From IMG/VR virus record IMGVR_UViG_3300036933_000006, positions 1 through 36,777 of that record: a stretch of 36,777 nucleotides of DNA; one strand, 5' to 3'. The notes beneath the pieces are model-generated. The model had not been told where the DNA came from. It ran no database searches and saw only the letters and a program-made list of their open reading frames with translations. Positions 5,451 to 14,138 of this stretch are shown in pieces. How positions within the stretch are numbered: the stretch's first letter is position 1; each line of letters begins with the position of its first letter. The DNA is from a virus. Both the position numbers and the translations under genes were made by a program.

Positions 5451-8026
5451 CAGAACGCCGCCAGACTGTTGACGGTGAGGCTCGACCCCGCGCCGTCAAT
5501 CGACAGATGGCGGTTGTAATACGAGATCCACGAGACGGTCCCCGTCCCCTTGGTGAGGATGTTGACGTAATTGGCGCCTGGCAGGAGGCAGAGGGTGGCG
5601 AGATCGCATCCCGGGGCGAGGAACGACCGCAGATCCGAGCGAAATGTGGAGTAAACGCACGGGTTGGTCGGATCAGTGTCTACGATGATGGTCTCGCCAG
5701 CCGCCATGAGCAGATTTCTGAAGTAGATCGCTTGCCCGGTGCGCTCATTGCGGATACCGCAGAGAGTATCCGCGGTTGTGGCCTGGGCGAAGATCCTAAC
5801 CGGGGCGGGAGCTGTGCCCGTGTAGTTGACTACGGTGTTTTGAGCGAGGCGGTAGGTGCCGCTCTGGTTGGTGCCCTGGCAGAAGAACATCGCATCATCC
5901 CATGGATTAACGAACACATTTGAGGTCCATGGCTGCCCAACGCAGGTGGGGGTGGCCGAGACCTTCTCGGCGTGGAGCCCGCTGCCGTCGTAGACGACCA
6001 ATGCGGATTGCCTGCCGTCTGGCGACCCAGCAATGGTGTCGTTCGCGCCGCTGTTGATGTACCCGGGCAGATAAACGCGCCCGGTGCTGTCGAAGGCGAC
6101 GTTGTAGGCGAATGTCGAGGCGAGACTGGTGGTGTCCGCTTGACTGCGCCCGGGGATCGGTACCCACGAGCCTCCGTTGAAATAAGCCATCCCGTAGCTG
6201 GCCGTCCCAGGGGTAATCGAGGTGAACTCGCCAACGGCGTAGAGCTGACCATCCGGGCCCCAGGCCATCCGATAGATCGTTCCGCCGGCGGCAACCGTGC
6301 CGATGGTCGACCAGGAAGTCGCGCCCACGTAGCCGGCGGACATCGTTTGGAAGTTGCTAGTGATGAATAGAGCCCCGTCGGGCCTCAGAGCCAGCCAGTT
6401 GGCGGAGCTGTTCACGGGAGTGCCCCAGGAGGTAGCGGATGCAGCGGGTGATGCTCCGTCTGGGTTGGTGATCTGGCAGACACCATAGTAAGGGCTGGTG
6501 AACGTGCCGCCGACGTATAGGATGTTCCTCACCTGATCGTAGGCGAGGTCCTGCACCGACGAACCACTCGATATAGCGATAGGACAGCTAACGGTCTGCG
6601 CGACGAGATCGAGCCGGACTAACGCGGTGTAGGCATGGCTCACGCCTGCGTAGTCATAGAAGCCGCCGAAGCTGCCGCCGATCCACACGTATCGGGACCC
6701 GGGGCCGAGCTGACAAATGGCATACGGGTAATAGTTGGTCGGATTGCCGCCGGGATTGACTCCCCATGTGTTGATTGCCGCCAAAGTCGAAGGAGCACCC
6801 GTAGTATTAAGGACGGCGAACTGTTTAGCCGCGGCGCCGCCGACATGCGTGAACTGTCCTCCGAGCCATAGCTCGGTATTGCCAGTCACCGGGTTTTGGA
6901 TCCAAGCCCCGCAACTTGCGTTGCCGTCGATTGTGCCAGCAGCGGCGAATGCACCCTGGCCGCCCTTGTCATAGGGCTGCTGGTAGAAGCAGGCGGACGA
7001 CCCGGAAGCCGTGGAGGTAAGCGGCACGGTGGTTTGCTGTCGCTCCCGGAAGTACGGATCGGGAGCATGGAAGTTGACGCTCAGTGCGGCGGTCAGTCCC
7101 GAGAGACTGTCCAAGTTGATCCCGTCCGTGTACTCCGCGTCGATCTCCAGTTGCTTCGAAGGTGGGCTGGGATTGAACACAAGCGTGGCGGGTTTCTGGG
7201 GGATCGAAAGGTTCGAGCTGAGAAGGTACTCCAACCCGGCGAACTTGCTCTCGATGTCGTCGAGCGACTGGCCCGGATAGGATGCAGGCAGCGTGAAGTC
7301 CCTGGCCTGCTTGACGGTTCGCTGGTAGGTTTCCCCGCCGACCAGGCCATTAGGGATGTTCACGTTCGCGACCGGCGCGGTCCCGACCTGCTTCATACCC
7401 TGCAGCGTGAGGACATTGCCGATCGAGACTTCGATGCCCGTTTGCCGGGCCGACAGCGGACGGAGCGAGGGAGATTGCCAGGGGGCGCCTATGAAAGCGC
7501 AGTCACTTGACAGGCCGTCGAAGTAACCCGAGAGCGTGTTCCCGTTCTCCACCTGGAAGGCGTCGAAGTAACAAGCGTTGCCCGCGGTTACTGTCCCGCT
7601 GACGCTTGCAAAAACCTGGACCGAGTTAGCGGTGATCCCGACGCCCGTCACGGTGCAGCTCACCCGCTGCCACTGGTCGAGTTTCGTGTTGTCGGCGTTC
7701 GCGCTGCCGAGAACGGCGTTGCCGGCCTGGTTGAGCAGCCCGATGGCGACGGTGTTGCCACCGTTGCGAAGCCAGACGTAGGCGCTAACCGTCACCGAGT
7801 CCTGCCCGTTTTTAACGGTGAGCGGTTGCGTGAGGACGTTCCCGTTGACCGTGCCGTAGTATTTCAGCGAGCGGATACCGTGCCAGGCCTGGTCCGTCGA
7901 AAGCGCCGCGCCGGTGGCGAGTACCCACGGGGCCGCAGAGCTGCCGGAGTTCGAGAAGTCCGCATTGGCCACCCAGTTGATGGTGGCCTTTGGCATAATT
8001 ACTGCCCAATCGTAGGGAATGCTCAT
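5450..8026 (-). CDS. Distal tail (Dit) protein with carbohydrate-binding and beta-propeller additions
   Basis: At 858 residues this is far larger than a classic Dit (about 250-300). Residues 15-165 form a jelly-roll, carbohydrate-binding-like domain (NADFSNSGSSAAPW, WHGIRSLKYYG, YFDAFQVENG). Residues 190-345 look like the Dit core, ending FHAPDPYFRERQQTTVPL. Residues 350-745 contain repeated strands such as LYVGGTF, LWLGGQFTHVGG, LYAVGEFTSI and VYLPGYINSG, typical of a beta-propeller. Residues 745-858 (GETIIVDTDPTN, LLPGANYVNIL, GTGTVSWISYYNRHLSIDG) match the C-terminal part of Dit/Sipho_tail proteins. The propeller therefore appears inserted into Dit. Such additions usually serve saccharide binding at the host surface. 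ATG overlaps the tape measure stop (TAATG); GGAGCACC lies upstream. Confidence 0.8.
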   Translation of the reverse strand: MSIPYDWAVIMPKATINWVANADFSNSGSSAAPWVLATGAALSTDQAWHGIRSLKYYGTVNGNVLTQPLTVKNGQDSVTVSAYVWLRNGGNTVAIGLLNQAGNAVLGSANADNTKLDQWQRVSCTVTGVGITANSVQVFASVSGTVTAGNACYFDAFQVENGNTLSGYFDGLSSDCAFIGAPWQSPSLRPLSARQTGIEVSIGNVLTLQGMKQVGTAPVANVNIPNGLVGGETYQRTVKQARDFTLPASYPGQSLDDIESKFAGLEYLLSSNLSIPQKPATLVFNPSPPSKQLEIDAEYTDGINLDSLSGLTAALSVNFHAPDPYFRERQQTTVPLTSTASGSSACFYQQPYDKGGQGAFAAAGTIDGNASCGAWIQNPVTGNTELWLGGQFTHVGGAAAKQFAVLNTTGAPSTLAAINTWGVNPGGNPTNYYPYAICQLGPGSRYVWIGGSFGGFYDYAGVSHAYTALVRLDLVAQTVSCPIAISSGSSVQDLAYDQVRNILYVGGTFTSPYYGVCQITNPDGASPAASATSWGTPVNSSANWLALRPDGALFITSNFQTMSAGYVGATSWSTIGTVAAGGTIYRMAWGPDGQLYAVGEFTSITPGTASYGMAYFNGGSWVPIPGRSQADTTSLASTFAYNVAFDSTGRVYLPGYINSGANDTIAGSPDGRQSALVVYDGSGLHAEKVSATPTCVGQPWTSNVFVNPWDDAMFFCQGTNQSGTYRLAQNTVVNYTGTAPAPVRIFAQATTADTLCGIRNERTGQAIYFRNLLMAAGETIIVDTDPTNPCVYSTFRSDLRSFLAPGCDLATLCLLPGANYVNILTKGTGTVSWISYYNRHLSIDGAGSSLTVNSLAAF

Positions 8027-11000
8027 TAGGTGCTCCGTCCGTATTGGGCCCGTGCCGCCGACAGACTCATAGCTGTCGAGGGCGCCTGGGCGAAGTGCTG
8101 GTTGACTGTGATGTTGTTGGTCACGGATCGTTGGTTGTTGTTAGTGGTGGCATGTCCGCTGCCACTGACCTGAGAGGCATTGAGAACCCATTCGCCCGCG
8201 TGCAAAAGAGCGAGGCCAGTCTCGGGGACGTAGCCGCCTTTTTCGTACATGGGGATCTTGGCGGCGGAGGTATAAGAGCCGACCGAGTCATAGACCGTGC
8301 CCCATTTACGACCCTTGGCCTCATAGACCATGCCGTTACCGGCGTACATCATCACGTGATGCGCGGGGTTGCCGCGGAACATGAGGTCGCCCGGCTTCGG
8401 CTGCGTCGTGGCTGGGAAATACGACTGCATCTGTGCGGCCGTCCTCGGGTGGGCGATCCCGAACCGAGACAGCAGGTATCCGACATAGCCCGAGCAATCC
8501 CATCCGGCGGGTGTCGTGCCGCCCCACACGTATGGCTTTCCGAGGCCCGCACGTGCGAGGTCGAGAAGCAGCGATCGGGAACCGGAGACGATGCCTCCGC
8601 CCGACAGCAGACCCTTGAATTGGGAGACAACCGCGGATACTACTTTGGCCGTCATCTCACCGGAGATAGATCCATCAGGCGAGATGGAGCCGCCTCCACC
8701 ACCGCCTCCTCCCCCACCGCCACCGCCGCCAGTAGTGGTAGAGGTGGTGCCCCACATGTTGCCGATCTGAGACTTGATGGTGGTCCCGAGCCATTGAAGC
8801 CCGGCGTTTGCGCCCGACCATGCGGCGCGGAAGGCGTTATTCAGTTGCTGCCCGAGCCCTCCGAGGGATTGGTAGATAGACGTCGGAAGCGCGGCAAAAA
8901 CAGCGAGTATCTGGGTGCAGATATCCTGCGCGGCATCAAGAACGTACTGGGTCTTATCCGTCATGCCCTTGGACAGGCCCTGCATGTTGTAGTCGCCAAC
9001 CTGAGCGAGTTCGGTCGACGGAGAGTGGATGCCGAAGACCTTCCAGAACCCGTTCTTGATGCTGCTGCCGACGCTCTCGATCCCGTCGCCGACTGCTTTC
9101 ACGCCATTCCAGATGCCTTGGAGCAGGCCTGACATGATCTGCTCGCCGGTATCCAGGAGCCAGGTTCCCGCGTCCGCAACCCATCCGAGAATTGTTTTCG
9201 GAAGAGCCACAAACCAGACGTTAACGACGTCCCAGAAGATAGTTTTGATCCCGTTCCAAAGGCCGGTAATGATCTTTTTGCCTGCGTCAAGTAGCCAGGT
9301 TCCCGCAGAGGCAAAGGCTGATTTGATCTTGCCAGGGATGCTGCGAATGAAGGCCATTCCGGTATTCCAGGCGCTTTCAACCGCGTGGATCATGGACCAG
9401 AAGCCGTCTTTGATCTGCTTCCAGTGAGTGACCATGTACGCGATAAGGCCGCCGAGCGGACCAAGCGCAAGCGTCAGTAAAGCCGTCAGGAATAGCTTCC
9501 AGTTTGACTTGACGAAGTTGATACCTTCCCAGAAGACGGCTTTGATTTTGTCCCAGGCCCAGGTGAAAGCAGCAGCGACTGCGTGCCACGCCTCGGTCAA
9601 TGCCGCGGCGATTTGCTTGTGATATTTGATGCAGACAATGACGATCGCGATAACGGCTGCAATACCGACCACGATCAGGCCGATCGGACCCAGGGCGACG
9701 TCCATGGCGACACCGAAGGCCGTAGTGGCTGCAGTGGCTATCGTCGTGGCGGTCGAGGTGATTGCGAGCTCTGCGCTATACAATCCTTCGGCCACGGTTT
9801 GATACGCGGTGGCGGCTGAAGCGAGCGCGGATTGTGCGGCCGCCACACCCATCTGAACCCCGATGACCGCGAGGGCGGCACCAACGGCGAGAAGCACCGG
9901 CTTGCACTGAATCAGTTTGTCGATGATGCCGACCACGCCTTTAATGGCTGGCGTCAGCACCGAGAGGACGCCCTTAGCGACCGGGGCCAGCACCGGCCAC
10001 ACCGTCTCCCAGACGGCCTTCATGACCTTGAGCGAATCGCCGATGAGCTTGAAGATCGACAGTATGAGCCCTTTGAATCCGGGGCTACCGATCCAGTCGA
10101 CAAAGACCTTGGCTATCGCCTTCACGGCCGGAAACACAGTGTTGAAAACGTTGCGGAGGTTCTTCACCTCAAGGCTGATGTATTGGAGCACCGTCTTGAT
10201 GACGCCCTGCCCGGACGAGCCCTTGAGGAAGCCGGTGAATTGCTTGACCAGCATTTCGGCGTAGGGCCAGACAGACTGAAAGACCTTGTAGACCTCATCG
10301 AGCGCGGCTTTGACCACTGAACCAACGGCGGTCATCACCTCCTCTATCTGAGGCATGTGGGCGGTGACAAACGAGACGAACTTGCCGAGAACCGGCAGGA
10401 TCTCGTCTCCCACCTTTTCCCTGGCAATGCTCATGGCGGTGCTGAATTTCTTCCAAGGGTCCGCGTTTGCGACCGCTGCCGCCGTCCCTGAGTAGGTGCT
10501 CTTGAGCTTCGCCATGATGTCGGCGAGCGGAAGAGCCTTGCCCTGAGCGTCCTTGATCGCGATGCCGAGCCTCTGGAGCGAAGTTGTATTCCCCTGCTCC
10601 GCCTTCGCCTCGGCGGTAGCCACCGTGGCCACGTTTAAATGCCGAGCCGCGGCCACATCGAGGGCCACAGACATGTCCTGTTGGGACTTTTTGACGTTGT
10701 CCGTGGCGGCTTGAAGCCTGGTGAGGCCAGTAGTCAGGTCATCGACACTCGCACCGGTGTCGAGCCGAGCCTTGTCCATGTACTCGGTCATCGACGAGGT
10801 CATCGACGTGATGCTTTGGTGGGTGGCTTGGGCCTGGTTGGTCATGACCTGCGTCAGCCCGGTCATGTCGGTCTTCATTTGCTGCGCTTCTTCTACGCAG
10901 CCCTTGAGCCCGTCGACTACCTTGTCAAACACGTAGAGCCCGCCGGCAGCCTCGGCTACCTTCTTGAGGCTCTCCTTGAGGTCTCCGAATCCCTCCTTGG

Positions 11001-11193
11001 CGCTCTTGGCCGCGTCGCCAGCTCTCTTCGTGCCCGTGGCCGCAGAGTCGGCCGACTTCCCGGCCTTGCCCAGGTTCTCGGACGCACCCTTGGCCTCGGT
11101 GCCAAGTTGCTTGATCTTGCCAGCGACGGAGGTGAGCTGTTCTGACCCCTCGATCTTTACTCGACCGAGTACGTCGAAGGCATCGTCGGACAT
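8026..11193 (-). CDS. Tape measure protein with C-terminal NlpC/P60 hydrolase domain
   Basis: The 1055-residue protein sets tail length; at about 0.15 nm per residue this predicts a tail near 155 nm. The N-terminal half is helical and coiled (KIKQLGTEAKGASENLGKAG, many Ala/Lys heptads). Hydrophobic stretches around residues 430-540 (LLAVGAALAVIGVQMGVA; IGLIVVGIAAVIAIVIVCI) are the usual membrane-active part. After a run of 14 glycines, residues about 885-985 form an NlpC/P60 peptidase domain with Cys900 (WDCSGYV) and the histidines of AHHVMMYAG (945-946), predicted to cut peptidoglycan stems during DNA entry. The C terminus (EKGGYVPETGLALLHAGEWVLNA) is typical of tape measures. It follows the frameshifted chaperone genes, as expected. 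Confidence 0.93.
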   Translation of the reverse strand: MSDDAFDVLGRVKIEGSEQLTSVAGKIKQLGTEAKGASENLGKAGKSADSAATGTKRAGDAAKSAKEGFGDLKESLKKVAEAAGGLYVFDKVVDGLKGCVEEAQQMKTDMTGLTQVMTNQAQATHQSITSMTSSMTEYMDKARLDTGASVDDLTTGLTRLQAATDNVKKSQQDMSVALDVAAARHLNVATVATAEAKAEQGNTTSLQRLGIAIKDAQGKALPLADIMAKLKSTYSGTAAAVANADPWKKFSTAMSIAREKVGDEILPVLGKFVSFVTAHMPQIEEVMTAVGSVVKAALDEVYKVFQSVWPYAEMLVKQFTGFLKGSSGQGVIKTVLQYISLEVKNLRNVFNTVFPAVKAIAKVFVDWIGSPGFKGLILSIFKLIGDSLKVMKAVWETVWPVLAPVAKGVLSVLTPAIKGVVGIIDKLIQCKPVLLAVGAALAVIGVQMGVAAAQSALASAATAYQTVAEGLYSAELAITSTATTIATAATTAFGVAMDVALGPIGLIVVGIAAVIAIVIVCIKYHKQIAAALTEAWHAVAAAFTWAWDKIKAVFWEGINFVKSNWKLFLTALLTLALGPLGGLIAYMVTHWKQIKDGFWSMIHAVESAWNTGMAFIRSIPGKIKSAFASAGTWLLDAGKKIITGLWNGIKTIFWDVVNVWFVALPKTILGWVADAGTWLLDTGEQIMSGLLQGIWNGVKAVGDGIESVGSSIKNGFWKVFGIHSPSTELAQVGDYNMQGLSKGMTDKTQYVLDAAQDICTQILAVFAALPTSIYQSLGGLGQQLNNAFRAAWSGANAGLQWLGTTIKSQIGNMWGTTSTTTGGGGGGGGGGGGGGSISPDGSISGEMTAKVVSAVVSQFKGLLSGGGIVSGSRSLLLDLARAGLGKPYVWGGTTPAGWDCSGYVGYLLSRFGIAHPRTAAQMQSYFPATTQPKPGDLMFRGNPAHHVMMYAGNGMVYEAKGRKWGTVYDSVGSYTSAAKIPMYEKGGYVPETGLALLHAGEWVLNASQVSGSGHATTNNNQRSVTNNITVNQHFAQAPSTAMSLSAARAQYGRST

Positions 11194-11196
11194 GGC

Positions 11197-11714
11197 TCAC
11201 CCCCGTTCTGATTGGTTTTTTGTTCGTTTGGTCTGTGCGTCTTGGAGACGCATGGCGCGGTAGACATCCCGGAGTTCAAGCTCGTCCGGGTCGGCCGGGA
11301 TCCCGTAGTGCTCCCATAGGTACTGGGGCATGAGAACGCTCTGCGCCCAGTCGGGCAGGTCTTCGGTCACGCCTGCCTCGTAAAGAGTGAGAGCTATTCT
11401 GTCGGAGTCCCTATCAGGTCCTTCTCCCCCGCCATCTGAAAATTTGTGGTGAGCTCATTCAGGGTATTCACGCAGGTCATGTAGTCGGCCATGTCCATGT
11501 CCTCGACCTCTTGCACTGAGAGGCCGGTGAGGAGCGCGATGAGACCCTGCATTTCCGGGTTGGCCATATCGCCCATGTCGACGATAGTCGGCTCGTCCGG
11601 GAGGTCGCCGATGGTGGCGAGGGCCTTGCAGTATTGCTTCCACTGCGACGTCTTGGGAGCGGTGATGGTGATCTTGGCGCCGTCGAAGAGTTCAAGTTCT
11701 TTGGAGCGGGGCAT
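11197..11714 (-). CDS. Tail assembly chaperone, -1 frameshift fusion product (gpGT-like)
   Basis: A -1 shift at the slippery site 11439-11445 joins the first 92 codons of the upstream frame (ending TTNF) to a second open frame that reads SDGGGEGPDRDSDRIALTL and so on. The second frame passes YEAGVTEDLPDWAQ, YLWEHYGIPADPDELELRD and MRLQDAQTKRTK, and ends with a TGA at 11197-11199. This gives a 172-residue fusion. The second frame has no start codon of its own near its beginning, is free of stops from just upstream of the slip site, and ends three bases before the tape measure ATG. These are the hallmarks of siphovirus G/GT chaperones, which guide tail tube protein onto the tape measure. Confidence 0.85.
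11394..11714 (-). CDS. Tail assembly chaperone, unshifted product (gpG-like)
   Basis: This is the 106-residue product of normal translation, MPRSKELELFDGAKITITAP to the TAG at 11394-11396. Chaperones of this class are small alpha/beta proteins expressed between the major tail protein and the tape measure; this one has the expected acidic helical centre (EPTIVDMGDMANPEMQGLIALL, VQEVEDMDMADYMTCVNTL). The AGGAGGG site lies eight bases before the ATG. Most ribosomes should make this form and a minority the longer fusion, and the ratio matters for tail assembly in known phages. Confidence 0.88.
   Translation of the reverse strand: MPRSKELELFDGAKITITAPKTSQWKQYCKALATIGDLPDEPTIVDMGDMANPEMQGLIALLTGLSVQEVEDMDMADYMTCVNTLNELTTNFQMAGEKDLIGTPTE
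11439..11445 (-). promoter_or_regulatory. Programmed -1 frameshift slippery heptamer
   Basis: On the minus strand the sequence is A AAT TTT in the upstream frame, a canonical X-XXY-YYZ slippery heptamer. After a -1 slip both tRNAs re-pair with AAA and TTT. The -1 frame has a stop (TGA) about five codons upstream, which brackets the shift to a short window. GGGGGAG, six bases downstream of the heptamer, is a less likely alternative slip site and may add to pausing. Confidence 0.8.
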
Positions 11715-11754
11715 GGCTTTTCCCTCCTGGGGGATAAGCGGATTGGTGGAAATT

Positions 11755-11787
11755 GGGCGCGGCCCAGGGGGTTGCTAGGCCGCGCCC
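11755..11787 (-). terminator. Hairpin between major tail protein and chaperone genes
   Basis: A perfect 10-base-pair stem GGGCGCGGCC / GGCCGCGCCC with a 13-base loop lies in the gap between the major tail gene (ending 11806) and the chaperone start (11714). On the minus strand it is followed only by AATTTCC, so it is probably a partial terminator or mRNA end protector that reduces downstream expression relative to the abundant tail protein. Confidence 0.6.
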
Positions 11788-11805
11788 TAAAGCGAGGGGG
11801 GTGTC

Positions 11806-13011
11806 TTACGGAAGGGTCGCGACCGCGTTCTGCAGCGTGAACGCCGAGTAGTTCGCCAAACTGGACGTGCTGTCCACCTGGGCCTCGAGCTCGACCTCGA
11901 GCACCCGAGCGCTTTGGGAGTCTCCCCAGACGGCGGGATCGCTTGTGACGAAGCCGGCAAAGTCGTGGGTGAACTGGAGCGCTCCCGCCGTGGCCTGGAA
12001 TCTCGTTACAACCGGGAGACCCGTTAGCCAGTTGGTCTGGAAGAAGGTCTGCAAGGTCGGGGAGTAGAACAGGCCGAGCTTCACCTTGAGCGTTTGCTTG
12101 TCGTACGAGAAGTCGATTGGTCCCAAGTTGCCGGCGCCGTAGATCGGCTTGAGGCCGGTATCGCCGTCCACCTGGTACGAGTAGAGCGTGTTCGCAATCG
12201 CCGTTGTGCCTGGGGCGGCCCCTGCGGCATCGGCATAGAACAACGCTTGGGCCATGAGGATCGGGTGCACCGTCCGGTAGTTGAGCGCGGCGGTGAGGCT
12301 CTGGCTTGCGCTGAAGGTCTGCCCGAATCCCGTGGCAGTGAAGGTGAGTTCTTTCTGCTGAGTCGCCGTAATGTTCCACGTCTGATTCAGGCATCCGGAG
12401 AGACCCACGCCCGGGTTGACGAGGTCGCCAAGCTGCATCGAAAGCGACAGCGGATTCCAGACTTGGGTAGTCGGGGAGGCGTACTGCCACATCGTGGCGC
12501 TCACGGCCGAGCCTGCGGTACCGGCAACAGTGACGCTGACCGGGATGCTGAACGTGTTGGCGGTGAGCCTTGTGATGGCGTAAGTGCCGTTGATGCTTGG
12601 GGTCGAGTTGGACCCGGTGATAGTCACCAGCTGGCCGGTGATAAAACCGTGAGCCGTCGCTGTCACGACCGTGGGACTCGCCTGTGTGTTGCCGGTGATG
12701 GTCTTGGTGCCCGTGGCCGTGATAGTCGGGGCTCCATAGGCGGATTGCATGAGATAGCACATGTCCTCATAGGTGCAGGTGCCCTTGATGTCCCAGGTGG
12801 CGCCCTGCTCTACCTGGGCGGACATATACGTGGGCGCCAACGACCCGATCTGCTGATCGATGGCAACCGCTTTAACTGTCGGGGTGATCTGCGGAGTCGG
12901 CGAAATCCCCATTAGGACCGAGGTCGCCGGAACCACTGCACCCCAGGTCGTCTCTTGACCGACTTGGAGGCGAATTAGTCGAGTCGCGAGCTTCCCCGAT
13001 TGAATCGTCAT
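11806..13011 (-). CDS. Major tail (tube) protein with inserted FCCH-like domain
   Basis: The 401-residue protein lies directly before the frameshifted chaperones, the standard place for the tail tube subunit. Residues 1-95 and 175-401 form the tube fold (start GKLATRLIRLQVGQETTWG; end ALQNAVATLP-like strands). Residues about 97-175 (ITGNTQASPTVVTATAHGF, ITGQLVTITGSN, INGTYAITRLTANTFSIPV) match the small beta-barrel seen in the FCCH domain of ubiquitin-activating enzymes, which is common as a decoration on phage tail and capsid proteins. It would project from the tube surface. AAAGGAG precedes the ATG. It is expected to be one of the most abundant virion proteins, and a strong hairpin follows its gene. 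Confidence 0.85.
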   Translation of the reverse strand: MTIQSGKLATRLIRLQVGQETTWGAVVPATSVLMGISPTPQITPTVKAVAIDQQIGSLAPTYMSAQVEQGATWDIKGTCTYEDMCYLMQSAYGAPTITATGTKTITGNTQASPTVVTATAHGFITGQLVTITGSNSTPSINGTYAITRLTANTFSIPVSVTVAGTAGSAVSATMWQYASPTTQVWNPLSLSMQLGDLVNPGVGLSGCLNQTWNITATQQKELTFTATGFGQTFSASQSLTAALNYRTVHPILMAQALFYADAAGAAPGTTAIANTLYSYQVDGDTGLKPIYGAGNLGPIDFSYDKQTLKVKLGLFYSPTLQTFFQTNWLTGLPVVTRFQATAGALQFTHDFAGFVTSDPAVWGDSQSARVLEVELEAQVDSTSSLANYSAFTLQNAVATLP

Positions 13012-13047
13012 GGGAATCTCCTTTGGGAGGGTTGAAGAGAGGCGGAG

Positions 13048-13509
13048 CTAGACGCCGATGGGCGTTATTAACTGAGCGGAAATCCAGAGGTCAAAACGGA
13101 GGCCGTAGTACTCCTGAACTCCGTACTGGAAGATCACGTTGTCCCACTTCTTGATGTAGCTCTCCCGGACCAGGTCCGGATTCCCGAGCTGCACGTGAGC
13201 GGCGAAAGCGGTCCACACTGCCGGCGGCCAGGAGAGGACGTACTCCTGGTTCGCGGCGAGGCTGGAACCGGCTGTCTTAGGCTGGAGCCCGAGCCACATC
13301 TCCATCGTGCCTTCGATGTGTTGAAGGCCGCCGATAGCGGAGAAGTCAGTAGGTCCCCCGCGGAATAGGTTCACAAAGAATGGCAACGCGGCAGGCGGCA
13401 CATTCCACTGGGGGTAGGTATAGGCGATAGCGACCGACGCGCCGTCGTCTGTCACAATCGCGCCCTGGATTTCTGACACTGCTTGGCTGATGTCCTGGAG
13501 TAGGCTCAT
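13048..13509 (-). CDS. Tail terminator / tail completion protein
   Basis: The product is 153 residues, starting MSLLQDISQAVSEIQGAI. Its ATG overlaps the stop of the preceding connector gene (ATGA), with GGAGG upstream; an in-frame start six codons earlier is less likely. It reads as a mixed alpha/beta protein (NVPPAALPFFVNLFRGG, IEGTMEMWLGL, YYGLRFDLWISAQL) of the size of siphovirus tail terminators. The position between the head-tail connector and the major tail protein is the canonical one. Such proteins cap the tail tube and let it dock on the head. I rely mostly on position and size, as the sequence itself is not a clear family match. Confidence 0.65.
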   Translation of the reverse strand: MSLLQDISQAVSEIQGAIVTDDGASVAIAYTYPQWNVPPAALPFFVNLFRGGPTDFSAIGGLQHIEGTMEMWLGLQPKTAGSSLAANQEYVLSWPPAVWTAFAAHVQLGNPDLVRESYIKKWDNVIFQYGVQEYYGLRFDLWISAQLITPIGV

Positions 13510-14135
13510 ACCGGCAAGTTCCTCCACCCATCGAGGTAGCGATAAAGGCTGTCCGGCATCTCGATTGCCACCTTGTCGACGCCGTTCATGGAGCCAACGC
13601 CTGCGGGCATTTCGCGCCGGAGATAGTCAAAATGGGCGAGCGAGTTGCAGGTGCTTTCGAGTGAGTCCGGAATCGACGTGGGAACGGTGAGAGTTGGTCC
13701 CCAGCCTGCCTCATATGTCACAAGGGCCATCAGCTGGCCCTTGTACAGCGGCCCGTTGAATCTGGGCTGAGTAAACACGCGCGCCCGGTAGTTTCCTAGC
13801 CTGACGCTGTCTCCCAGCGGCAAGACCTCTTCGAACGCGATGTTCTGCGCCTGCCAGGTAATCGGGCCGCTCGGGTCCATGATCTGCACCTGACTGATCG
13901 AGACGATCGGCCGATACATGTGCAGGATGAGCGCGCCAAAACGGTCGACTGACACATCGAGCGCTTCTTCGGTGCCGACGAACCCTTCAAACTGCGAACC
14001 GGCGTGGCAGTCGATCTGCTCCTCCGCCCACGCGATGCACAGAGTCATGGCCGTAGAGTCAGAGTCGGACATGGCAGAGCCAGGAACGTTCGACCGAATC
14101 CAGTCCTGGAAGCTACTGAGCGTCGTGTACTTCAT
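13506..14135 (-). CDS. Head-tail connector (adaptor, gp6-like)
   Basis: The 209-residue product begins MKYTTLSSFQDWI. It shows an N-terminal helical part with AMTLCIAWAEEQIDCHAG, a beta-rich middle (LDVSVDRFGALILHMYRPIVSISQVQIMD, GNYRARVFTQPRFNGPLYKGQLMALVTYEAGWG) and C-terminal helices (PDSLESTCNSLAHFDYLRRE). This is the pattern of head completion adaptors, where helices arrange around the portal and the beta insertion faces the next ring. The gene lies after the capsid and decoration genes and before the tail terminator, which fits. It is four bases downstream of the previous gene. Family assignment is by layout and content rather than a strict motif. Confidence 0.65.
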   Translation of the reverse strand: MKYTTLSSFQDWIRSNVPGSAMSDSDSTAMTLCIAWAEEQIDCHAGSQFEGFVGTEEALDVSVDRFGALILHMYRPIVSISQVQIMDPSGPITWQAQNIAFEEVLPLGDSVRLGNYRARVFTQPRFNGPLYKGQLMALVTYEAGWGPTLTVPTSIPDSLESTCNSLAHFDYLRREMPAGVGSMNGVDKVAIEMPDSLYRYLDGWRNLPV

Positions 14136-14138
14136 GGC

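Noticed and set aside
11421-11430. The G-run GGGGGAG as the main slippery site of the chaperone genes
   Set aside because: A AAT TTT, a few bases upstream, matches the X-XXY-YYZ rule in the correct frame, whereas the G-run would leave a mismatch in the A site after slippage.
11477-12760. A 427-codon minus-strand frame overlapping the major tail and chaperone genes
   Set aside because: It is Arg/His/Pro-rich as expected of an out-of-frame reading and lies in another frame over two genes with clear functions and ribosome sites.
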